NCBI GenBank assembly: GCA_015520975.1
Contig: WAOZ01000177.1
Span: 1-5,258 of the forward strand
Reading direction: 5' to 3'
Source of the DNA: DHVE2 group archaeon
GTDB lineage: Archaea > Thermoplasmatota > Thermoplasmata > Thermoplasmatales > Aciduliprofundaceae
Length of the DNA stretch: 5,258 nucleotides
Both the position numbers and the translations under genes were made by a program. Below are positions 1 to 5,189 of the stretch, one piece after another (position 1 is the first letter of the stretch; the number at the start of each line of letters is the position of its first letter). A model generated the notes under the pieces. It was not told the origin of the DNA. It did no database searches and was given only the letters and a program-made list of their open reading frames with translations.

Positions 1-110
1 ATTGAATATGAGTAATAGGTATTTAAGAATATCTTTGCCTTGTTGTGCATTATTTTTACCATAAATGTTTTGCTGCATCATCCAATACGAATTTTGGTCG
101 ACCGAGAACC
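1..110. other. Intergenic region upstream of fhs, no recognisable gene
   Basis: This AT-rich stretch holds no convincing coding sequence. The fhs frame stays open back to an ATG at 45, but those 32 extra codons do not resemble the start of formate-tetrahydrofolate ligases and lie upstream of the best promoter. An 8-bp perfect palindrome, GGTCGACC, sits at 96-103, a few bases before the fhs TATA-like box. A second TATA-like run is at about 20-28 but has no start codon at the right distance. The end of a previous gene could lie to the left of the window. Confidence 0.5.
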
Positions 111-118
111 TTAAATAT
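111..118 (+). promoter_or_regulatory. Archaeal TATA-like box of fhs
   Basis: TTAAATAT at 111-118, preceded by a purine-containing stretch (GAGAACC, 104-110) in the BRE position. Its centre is about 26 nt before the ATG at 141, the usual distance from archaeal TATA box to transcription start, so the message would begin at or very near that ATG (leaderless). No Shine-Dalgarno sequence is visible before 141. The box position argues against the in-frame ATGs at 45 and 120 as starts. Confidence 0.6.
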
Positions 119-140
119 TATGTTTTCTGTGTATACAGGC

Positions 141-1751
141 ATGAAACCCATAAAAGAAGTTGCTGAAATGATAGGGCTCACAAATCTTATTCCGTGTGGT
201 ACAAAAAAAGCAAAAATCCATTTTGAAGATATATGGAAAAGAGAGCGACGCGGAAAACTTGTTCTTGTGACCTCAATAAATCCGACGCCCTTCGGAGAGG
301 GTAAAACTACAACGGCAATAGGACTTTCACAGGCTATGTGGAAAATAGGCGAAACGAGCATTGTTACTTTAAGAGAGCCTTCCCTTGGGCCGCTTTTCGG
401 TGTCAAAGGTGGAGGTACAGGAGGCGGAAAGGCCAAGGTGGAACCCAGCGACGAGATAAATATGCATTTTACGGGTGATTTCCATGCAATCCAGACGGCG
501 CATAACCTTCTGTCATCTATGCTCAACAACAAAATATACCACGGAAATCCCATGCGAATAGACAGAAAAAGGGTTTTATGGGGCAGAGTTCTTGATATAA
601 GCGATAGGAGTTTGCGCGATATTGTTGTTGGACTGGGGGAAAAAGGCGGCGCGCTTCTGGAAGACTTTTTCGAGATAACCGCTGCGAGCGAAATCACGGC
701 GATAATGGCGTTATCCAGAGATTACGAAGATATGAAAAACCGCCTTGCGAATATTTTGGTTGCATTCACGAAAAACAAAACCCCCGTGTTTGCCAGAGAT
801 ATAAAGGCTGTGGGTGCGATGGCCGCGTTATTGAAAGATGCATTGCTTCCAAATCTGGTGCAAACATCCGAGGGCACTCCGGCGATAGTGCATATAGGTC
901 CATTTGCGAATATTGCTCACGGTCACAACTCCATACTTGCCGATGAACTTGGGCTCAGATATTCCGATTATGTAATAACCGAAGCGGGTTTTGGAGCGGA
1001 CCTTGGCGCTGAAAAGTTTGTGAATATCGTTACCAGAACAGGCAATTTTGATGTGGCAGGTGCTGTTATAGTGGTTACGGCTAAAGCGCTTAAATATCAC
1101 GGTGGTGTGAAGAAAAAGCATTTAAAAGAAGAGAATGTCGAGGCGCTTAAATCCGGTGCGAGCAACCTTTTCAGGCATATGGAAATAGTGAAAAAACTCA
1201 ATTTCGAGCCCATTGTGGCAATAAATGTTTTTCCAGAGGACACTGAAAAAGAGATTTCTACGATAATGGATTTGCTTGATGAACACAATGTGAAATTTGG
1301 AGTATCGAAAGTGTTCGAATTGGGCGGTGAAGGAGGTATAGAGCTTGCGAAACTTGTAAGGAATGTAGAGAACAGAACTCCGAGATTCACATACAGAGTT
1401 GAGGATGATATACGGGAAAAAATTGAGAAAATAGCCACGGAAATATACGGCGCAGCGGGTGTGGATTTTGACGCAAAAGCAAAAAAAGATTTGAAGATTA
1501 TCGAAGAACTGAATATGAACAATCTTCTCATATGCATGGCAAAAACCCAGTATTCGCTGAGCGACAAACCGAAACTCAAAGGTGCACCTGAAGATTTCAT
1601 CATTGAGGTCAGGAGAATAAAGATATCATCAGGCGCTGGATTTGTGGTTCCAATATTAGGCGATATATCCACCATGCCGGGATTGCCGAGCGTACCTGCT
1701 GCTGAAAATGTGGATCTGCTACCAGATGGAACGGTTACCGGATTAAGATAA
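141..1751 (+). CDS. fhs: Formate-tetrahydrofolate ligase
   Basis: Fhs joins formate to tetrahydrofolate at the cost of ATP, giving 10-formyltetrahydrofolate in the cytoplasm for purine synthesis and other one-carbon uses. From the ATG at 141 the protein has 536 residues, slightly under the usual ~555. Visible motifs: the P-loop PFGEGKTTT near residues 50-58; REPSLGPLFG from 78; the glycine-rich family signature GVKGGGTGGGK at 87-97 followed by EINMHFTGDFHAI; and VVTAKALKYHGG at 311-322, matching the second family signature with Lys in place of the common Arg. The C-terminus has the expected ISSGAGFVVPILGDISTMPGLP block. The start at 141 (MKPIKEVAEMIGL) fits both the family N-terminus and the TATA spacing; in-frame ATGs at 120 and 45 are less likely. 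It stands alone, with no folate-pathway partner in view. Known of the family: it is widespread in bacteria but patchy in archaea, so acquisition by transfer at some point is plausible. The family call is secure. Confidence 0.97.
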   Translation: MKPIKEVAEMIGLTNLIPCGTKKAKIHFEDIWKRERRGKLVLVTSINPTPFGEGKTTTAIGLSQAMWKIGETSIVTLREPSLGPLFGVKGGGTGGGKAKVEPSDEINMHFTGDFHAIQTAHNLLSSMLNNKIYHGNPMRIDRKRVLWGRVLDISDRSLRDIVVGLGEKGGALLEDFFEITAASEITAIMALSRDYEDMKNRLANILVAFTKNKTPVFARDIKAVGAMAALLKDALLPNLVQTSEGTPAIVHIGPFANIAHGHNSILADELGLRYSDYVITEAGFGADLGAEKFVNIVTRTGNFDVAGAVIVVTAKALKYHGGVKKKHLKEENVEALKSGASNLFRHMEIVKKLNFEPIVAINVFPEDTEKEISTIMDLLDEHNVKFGVSKVFELGGEGGIELAKLVRNVENRTPRFTYRVEDDIREKIEKIATEIYGAAGVDFDAKAKKDLKIIEELNMNNLLICMAKTQYSLSDKPKLKGAPEDFIIEVRRIKISSGAGFVVPILGDISTMPGLPSVPAAENVDLLPDGTVTGLR

Positions 1752-1773
1752 TTGCAAACTCTCCGGTATTGAG

Positions 1774-1780
1774 TTTATAC
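1774..1780 (+). promoter_or_regulatory. TATA-like box of nob1
   Basis: TTTATAC at 1774-1780 lies in the 51-base gap after fhs, centred 26 nt before the nob1 ATG at 1803. This spacing predicts a leaderless nob1 message independent of fhs. A GGTGAG run at 1794-1799 resembles a Shine-Dalgarno but sits only 3 nt before the ATG and would not be in a leaderless transcript; it could serve read-through transcripts from fhs. Confidence 0.5.
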
Positions 1781-1802
1781 CTAAATGCACTAAGGTGAGC
1801 GC

Positions 1803-2252
1803 ATGAAATATGTGGTTGATGCGTCTGCGCTGGTTGAGGGATTCGAAGCCCCCATGGGAGACGCTATTATCCTTATAACACCGAGCGTTGAGCGAGAGGT
1901 GCGTTTGAAGAGTCTGCATATGCTTGAATACACCGTCTTGGAACCCGATAGATATTGCATCGATAAAGTTGTGAGCGTTGCGCGTAATTCGGGAGATTTT
2001 GATGTTCTATCGGATACGGACATCGAGGTTCTTGCGCTTGCGTATCAGGAGCACGCTGTACTAATAACCGATGATTATGCCATGCAGAATGTTGCTGAGC
2101 ATCTCGGATTAAAATGGCTTTCGGTACATCAGAGTGGGATCACGAAAAAACTGCGATGGAAATGGCGATGCACTGGTTGTGGCAAATATTATTCAAAAAA
2201 CTATGGAACATGTCCGGTATGCGGCTCGAAACTCAGAAGAGTGCCTAAATGA
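1803..2252 (+). CDS. nob1: Nob1-type rRNA maturation endonuclease (PIN domain plus zinc ribbon)
   Basis: Nob1 is the PIN-domain endoribonuclease that cleaves pre-16S rRNA to produce the mature 3' end of the small-subunit rRNA, a late step of ribosome assembly in archaea and eukaryotes. The 149-residue protein has the two expected parts. The PIN domain (about 1-110) shows the acidic residues of the active site: D6 in VVDAS, E32 in the VEREVR segment, D71/D73 in LSDTDIEVLALA, and D90/D91 in LITDDYAMQNVA. The LSxTDxxVLALA and ITDDYxxQNVA blocks are typical of Nob1 rather than of toxin VapC proteins. A C-terminal zinc ribbon follows, with C123-x2-C126 and C137-x2-C140, then a basic tail. The ATG at 1803 gives a complete N-terminus. 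The stop overlaps the end of the convergent hydrolase gene by 8 bases. Length and domain order match archaeal Nob1. No antitoxin partner is adjacent, which also speaks against a toxin role. Confidence 0.94.
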   Translation: MKYVVDASALVEGFEAPMGDAIILITPSVEREVRLKSLHMLEYTVLEPDRYCIDKVVSVARNSGDFDVLSDTDIEVLALAYQEHAVLITDDYAMQNVAEHLGLKWLSVHQSGITKKLRWKWRCTGCGKYYSKNYGTCPVCGSKLRRVPK

Positions 2253-3033
2253 TTTCTATTTTCTTTCCGATTTCTACAACCATACCGTCATCCGCGGCTA
2301 TGGTTCTTATCCCGGTTTCTTTCCAGATCCAGTCTGCCTGAAAATCCGGGTTCTCCTCAATCATTTTCAGCCCAAAATGGGTCAGAATGGCGAGTTCGGG
2401 TTTCACAGCAGCTATTATTTTCGCAGCTTCTTTAGTGCTTAAATGATAAGGTATCTTCGCACCCAAAGGTCTCGTAACAGGAAGAATCAGAATCCTTGCA
2501 CCCTCATGCTCCTCCGCTAGAGAATCATCATAATCAGTATCTGCCATATACGAAATCACACCTTTTGTAGTTTCGAATCTGAATCCGATGGTTGTTGGGT
2601 CATTATGAAATGATTTGGTTGCTTTTATTCGAAGATGCTTGTATTCGAAAGACTCTCCCGGTGTAAAGGATAGTACCTTATCCACAAGGCCTCGGTGATA
2701 CCTTGAGATTGCCGGATCGAATTCATCGTATCCTTCTATAACGCTTTTCGATCCGATAAGCGCGCCCTTCTTTTTTGTGCCGCCGTTGGTAATCGCTTCT
2801 ATTAACACTTCGGCGTCCGTATAGTGATCTGTGTGTGCGTGACTTACTGCAATAATATCTGTTTTTGTGGGATTGACATTGAATCTGTGCATCTGAACCA
2901 GCGCGCCAGGTCCCGGATCTATATGCACTCTCACCCTTCCGTCCTCTAAATACACTCCGCCAGTAGCACGAACCTGATATATCGTCGTGAAGCGCCCACC
3001 ACCGCTTCCAAGGAATGTTAGAGAAGTCACCAC
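2245..3033 (-). CDS. Metallo-beta-lactamase-fold hydrolase, RNase Z/PhnP-like, substrate unknown
   Basis: This is a 262-residue, single-domain, probably cytoplasmic MBL-fold hydrolase. The two-metal site is complete: H65-x-H67-x-D69-H70 in SHAHTDHYTDAEVL, then H143 in KSFHNDPTTIGF, D165 in SYMADTDYDD, and H219 in LAILTHFGL. The N-terminal FLGSGGGRF and the HIDPGPGAL strand are as in RNase Z-like members. It lacks extra beta-CASP or KH domains, so it is not the archaeal CPSF-like nuclease, and I see no long exosite arm that would mark it as tRNase Z. Related MBL proteins include nucleases, cyclic-phosphate hydrolases and thioester hydrolases, so the substrate cannot be named. The start is GTG at 3033 (a second GTG follows directly); a TATA-like box about 26 nt upstream supports a leaderless start there. 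Its 3' end overlaps nob1 tail to tail, so its message would be antisense to the nob1 end. Confidence 0.88.
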   Translation of the reverse strand: MVTSLTFLGSGGGRFTTIYQVRATGGVYLEDGRVRVHIDPGPGALVQMHRFNVNPTKTDIIAVSHAHTDHYTDAEVLIEAITNGGTKKKGALIGSKSVIEGYDEFDPAISRYHRGLVDKVLSFTPGESFEYKHLRIKATKSFHNDPTTIGFRFETTKGVISYMADTDYDDSLAEEHEGARILILPVTRPLGAKIPYHLSTKEAAKIIAAVKPELAILTHFGLKMIEENPDFQADWIWKETGIRTIAADDGMVVEIGKKIEII

Positions 3034-3053
3034 AGCCCATATACTCTTTTTGC

Positions 3054-3063
3054 ATATAATATT
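3054..3063 (-). promoter_or_regulatory. TATA-like box of the MBL hydrolase gene
   Basis: Read on the minus strand, AATATTATAT occupies 3063 to 3054. Its centre is about 25 nt before the GTG at 3033, so transcription should start at or next to the start codon. No Shine-Dalgarno sequence precedes the GTG. Confidence 0.55.
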
Positions 3064-3134
3064 TGGCTCACGATGGAACCGCAGTCTATATATCTAAAAG
3101 TTAAAATATAACAAACTGTTTTTGAGTTATCTGG

Positions 3135-3172
3135 CAGTGGAAAGGAGAGTTTGCGGACTTTTCTTTCCACTG
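3135..3172 (+). repeat. Strong inverted repeat / potential RNA hairpin
   Basis: The arms at 3135-3150 (CAGTGGAAAGGAGAGT) and 3157-3172 (ACTTTTCTTTCCACTG) pair over 16 positions with a 6-base loop (TTGCGG). Fourteen pairs are Watson-Crick and the other two are G-T, which become G-U wobbles only in plus-strand RNA; on the minus strand they would be A-C mismatches. This favours a structured plus-strand transcript. A TATA-like run at 3101-3110 (TTAAAATATA) is placed to start transcription near 3131-3133, just at the base of the stem. No T-run follows directly, so it is not an obvious terminator. It could instead be a mobile-element end or remnant; no second copy is seen in this window. Confidence 0.65.
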
Positions 3173-3196
3173 TAGAAAAATTGCTGGTGATTTTGA

Positions 3197-3358
3197 TCAT
3201 TAGCTAAAAAACACATATCTGCCAAGGGATTACTTGAACCGGGTGTGTTTCTGTATCATATATCAAAGCCCGAAAGAAAAAGACTCGGCGAAGAAAATAT
3301 TGCTAAGAATCTGCTTGGTGAATATTATGAGGTGCTGGTAAAAGGGAAATTAAAATAA
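3197..3358 (+). pseudogene. Possible decayed small gene, C-terminal fragment, family unknown
   Basis: The frame from 3197 to the TAA at 3356-3358 is open for 53 codons and reads like a real protein tail: GLLEPGVFLYHISKPERK, then RLGEENIAKNLLGEYYEV and a basic end KGKLK. It has no ATG and an in-frame TGA at 3194. The frame one step over, from about 3112 to the TAA at 3205, also reads plausibly (FELSGSGKESLRTFLSTVEK), running through the inverted repeat. Joining the two frames near 3197-3204 would give one protein segment of about 80 residues, which suggests a single frameshift in a small gene. I do not recognise the family. The stretch ends just before the nreA promoter. It may also be chance; the evidence is amino-acid character only. 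Confidence 0.3.
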
Positions 3359-3362
3359 CAAA

Positions 3363-3370
3363 ATTTATAA
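3363..3370 (+). promoter_or_regulatory. TATA-like box of nreA
   Basis: ATTTATAA at 3363-3370 follows an A-rich BRE-like stretch (AACAAA). Its centre is about 27 nt before the GTG at 3394, which predicts a leaderless message starting at that GTG. There is no Shine-Dalgarno sequence in the intervening bases. Confidence 0.6.
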
Positions 3371-3393
3371 CATAGAAAATACATCTCATAACT

Positions 3394-4578
3394 GTGAATC
3401 CGACCGTATGCGTTCGGTGTAAGGGCAGATTATGGTGTGGATTGAACAAATGTCCCATTATTGAAACCGCACGCAACACTTTACCAAAACTGAGCCTGTC
3501 TGGAGATAGCATATTTGGGGCTTCGCCGCCAAGCGTTTTCGTGGGAAAAAAAGGATATCCTTATGTGTATGCAGGGCCACTTATCTCCGAAGAAAAAGTG
3601 CCGTTCATATCCACCTCTGAACTTTTCGGTATGTCTCTCAATGATGTGCTCTCTTCCACGGCTACTTTGATAAGAACGGCAAAAAAGGTCAATGTCAGGA
3701 AATTCAACGAAAAGATAATAGAAGCGTCGCAGGAAATAGCTATGTCCGAAAGAAGTGTGGATACCGAGATCTGGGTGGAGAAATATTACGGGGGCGCAAC
3801 GGTGGATGAGTTTTTCCATCCTACAGGTCCGCGGATCCAGCCCCAGAAAATAGTGGTTGCAGAGAATCCAGTCATCCCCAATAAAGTGGATTCCGTGATA
3901 GAGGAGAAACTGAAAGCCGAAATAGCCATCCGGGAGCTGTATTTCTACGGCTACGATGTGGATTATCTTCAGAGGTTGATGGCCGCGGGTGTTATGGGCA
4001 AAAGCAGAAGGATGGTACCCACCAGATGGAGCATCACGGCGGTGGACGACATTGCATCGCGTGCCCTTCTGAAAAAAGTGAAACAGTATGATACCATTGA
4101 CGCTGTTGAATACCGGTACGCGGCCTATATGGGCAATGAGTTTCACATATTCCTCATCCCTGGCTCTTGGGAATACGAAATGCTCGAATCATGGATGAAA
4201 GGCTCCATATATTCGGGTGGATGGAGTGTTGGCGTGGGTGATTACGAACCCTATTCGGGCAGAAAAAACTATGCGGATAATGTAACGGGGGCCTATTACT
4301 CCGCCAGACTCGGAGTCGCTGAGTATCTGGCAAAAATCAGAAGACAGGCGAAGATTATTGTTTACAGAGAGATAACATCTGATTACAAACTGCCGCTGGG
4401 TGTATGGGTGATTCGTGAAACTGTCCGGTATGCTATGCGATTGAAACCTGTAAAATTCTCTTCCATAGAGGAAGCCCTTAACGCTGCGAAAACAAAAATG
4501 CACAACGCTGAGTGGATATCTAAAAGCAGAATTCTCTACAACCTGCACCATCAAAGGAAACTTGAAGATTATTTTTAG
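3394..4578 (+). CDS. nreA: Archaeal Nre family DNA repair protein with C-terminal PIP box
   Basis: Nre proteins are an almost exclusively archaeal family; in Haloferax NreA was shown to act with UvrABC in repair of mitomycin C damage and to depend on PCNA binding. This 394-residue protein has the family layout. Its N-terminus carries a Cys cluster, C6-x2-C9-x5-C15-x4-C20 (MNPTVCVRCKGRLWCG...KCP), a likely metal-binding finger. The Nre_N region follows, with FGASPPSVFVGKKGYPYVYAGP near 41-62. The conserved middle block has GKSRRMVPTRWSITAVDD near 202-219, and the Nre_C region includes VGDYEPYSGRKNYADNVTGAYYSARL. The last eight residues, QRKLEDYF (387-394), are a textbook PCNA-interacting peptide (Q-x-x-hydrophobic-x-x-aromatic-aromatic) at the extreme C-terminus. 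GTG at 3394 is chosen because it lies 7 codons before the complete finger and is leaderless-spaced to a TATA box. The TAG stop overlaps the tsr3 stop. Whether it is NreA or another paralogue class cannot be settled without comparison, but the family is clear. Confidence 0.94.
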   Translation: MNPTVCVRCKGRLWCGLNKCPIIETARNTLPKLSLSGDSIFGASPPSVFVGKKGYPYVYAGPLISEEKVPFISTSELFGMSLNDVLSSTATLIRTAKKVNVRKFNEKIIEASQEIAMSERSVDTEIWVEKYYGGATVDEFFHPTGPRIQPQKIVVAENPVIPNKVDSVIEEKLKAEIAIRELYFYGYDVDYLQRLMAAGVMGKSRRMVPTRWSITAVDDIASRALLKKVKQYDTIDAVEYRYAAYMGNEFHIFLIPGSWEYEMLESWMKGSIYSGGWSVGVGDYEPYSGRKNYADNVTGAYYSARLGVAEYLAKIRRQAKIIVYREITSDYKLPLGVWVIRETVRYAMRLKPVKFSSIEEALNAAKTKMHNAEWISKSRILYNLHHQRKLEDYF

Positions 4579-5081
4579 ATGTAATCTCTCTCTATTTCTA
4601 TGACCTCTTTCCAGTCAGAGGCGGAAGCATACCGATCAAGCGGTTCTTTATTAAGAACAAAGAAGTTTGGACCCCATTTAAATATGCTCATCAGTTTTCT
4701 GGCCTGCTCCTGATATCCTGTTATATACAACGCTGCGGACAATGCTTCCGCACTGCTCAATTTTCCTGGTCTTCCGTAATTCACCGGATTGACAGGCACG
4801 AGAAAAGGTAAGCGCCTGAAATTGCCGTTGAGCTTGAAAAACACTTCCCGCGCGTCTTTCCATGAGCAATCAACGACGGTTATACCCCTTCGCTCTGCAG
4901 TTCTGTGGTCCTTGGGTGACAGTACTCTCCCCGAAAATGGAGATAGAATAATGCTGCCTCTCGGTATCGCATTAATTCGCGATGTCAGTTTTGCCATTTT
5001 GAATCTGGCAAGTTTTTTTGCGGTGCATTTTTTAGGGTCATCCTGATTGAGATGAAGAATGAACAGCATTATCTCGTTCAC
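4575..5081 (-). CDS. tsr3: Tsr3, 16S rRNA aminocarboxypropyltransferase (DUF367)
   Basis: Tsr3 transfers the 3-amino-3-carboxypropyl group from S-adenosylmethionine to a hypermodified pseudouridine in the decoding region of small-subunit rRNA, late in 40S/30S maturation. The 168-residue protein matches the archaeal length. Seen in order: the N-terminal RLI-like segment ILHLNQDDPKKCTAKKLARF (8-27); the LSP blocks near 46-56 (ILSPFSGRVLSPKD); VVDCSW at 69-74; the long signature LPFLVPVNPVNYGRPGKLSS at 91-110 followed by AEALSAALYITG; and FKWGPNFFVLN at 134-144. The SPOUT-like SAM-binding core is thus intact. GTG at 5081 fits a TATA-like box 25 nt upstream; the ATG at 5069, giving MLFILHLNQDD, is a credible alternative and would shorten the protein by four residues. 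It converges on nreA with a 4-base overlap of stop codons. With nob1 in the same window, it forms a loose small-subunit-maturation neighbourhood. Confidence 0.95.
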   Translation of the reverse strand: MNEIMLFILHLNQDDPKKCTAKKLARFKMAKLTSRINAIPRGSIILSPFSGRVLSPKDHRTAERRGITVVDCSWKDAREVFFKLNGNFRRLPFLVPVNPVNYGRPGKLSSAEALSAALYITGYQEQARKLMSIFKWGPNFFVLNKEPLDRYASASDWKEVIEIERDYI

Positions 5082-5100
5082 GATGGTTCAATGTAATCGA

Positions 5101-5110
5101 TGTTTATTAT
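5101..5110 (-). promoter_or_regulatory. TATA-like box of tsr3
   Basis: On the minus strand ATAATAAACA runs from 5110 to 5101, centred about 25 nt before the GTG at 5081. This supports a leaderless start at that GTG over the ATG at 5069. The box is weaker than the others, and a GTATAC palindrome at 5128-5133 lies between it and the opposing promoter. Confidence 0.45.
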
Positions 5111-5142
5111 GATTTCCTCTATATGCTGTATACAACAAAAAA

Positions 5143-5150
5143 TTTTATAT
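5143..5150 (+). promoter_or_regulatory. TATA-like box of the rightmost transcription unit
   Basis: TTTTATAT at 5143-5150 follows an A-run (5137-5142) and is one of the strongest TATA-like boxes in the window. Standard spacing puts the start of transcription near 5172-5174. Its divergent arrangement with tsr3 implies a separate unit running off the right edge. Confidence 0.55.
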
Positions 5151-5187
5151 CCTCTCCGAGAGTACCATTTCTTGGGAGTCAGAGAGG
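5151..5187. repeat. Inverted repeat downstream of the right-edge TATA box
   Basis: CCTCTC at 5151-5156 pairs with GAGAGG at 5182-5187, and the left arm also forms its own small dyad, CTCT-CCG-AGAG (5152-5162). The two pairings are mutually exclusive. The left arm lies between the TATA-like box and the predicted start of transcription, so as DNA it could be a regulator-binding site; it would not be in the transcript. The arms are short and chance is possible. Confidence 0.35.
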
Positions 5188-5189
5188 CC

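Larger units (their letters stand above)
3034..3393. other. 360-base divergent intergenic region with promoters, a hairpin and a possible gene remnant
   Basis: This gap between the divergent MBL and nreA genes carries their two promoters at its edges. Between them are several further TATA-like runs (3087-3094; 3101-3110), an inverted repeat at 3135-3172, and an open stretch at 3197-3358 whose translation looks protein-like but has no normal start codon. It is unusually long for a window in which the other gaps and overlaps are short, so it may once have held a small gene or may encode an RNA. Confidence 0.6.

Noticed and set aside
56..697. Long minus-strand open frame ending in a protein-like tail (LGRPKFVLDDAAKHLW)
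   Set aside because: Nearly all of it is antisense to the strongly conserved N-terminal half of fhs, and its translation is a low-complexity Ser/Pro/Leu mixture. Only the last ~17 codons lie outside fhs and look protein-like, with no start codon of their own.
1097..1675. Minus-strand open frame inside fhs
   Set aside because: Antisense shadow of the conserved fhs C-terminal half, with Ser/Phe-rich translation typical of antisense reading.
1803..2252. PIN-domain gene as a VapC toxin
   Set aside because: The C-terminal zinc ribbon, the Nob1-type motif wording and the absence of an adjacent antitoxin gene all point to Nob1.
2134..2442. Plus-strand open frame running from the nob1 end into the MBL gene
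   Set aside because: It is out of frame with the nob1 zinc ribbon and antisense to the MBL C-terminus; no motif is visible.
3135..3172. Inverted repeat as an intrinsic terminator
   Set aside because: It is not at the 3' end of any gene, since both flanking genes diverge, and no T-run follows either arm directly.
3034..3393. Insertion sequence in the intergenic region
   Set aside because: There is one inverted repeat but no transposase motif, no target-site duplication that I could find, and no second copy in the window.
3481..4146. Long minus-strand open frame opposite nreA
   Set aside because: Antisense to conserved Nre domains; its translation shows no family features.
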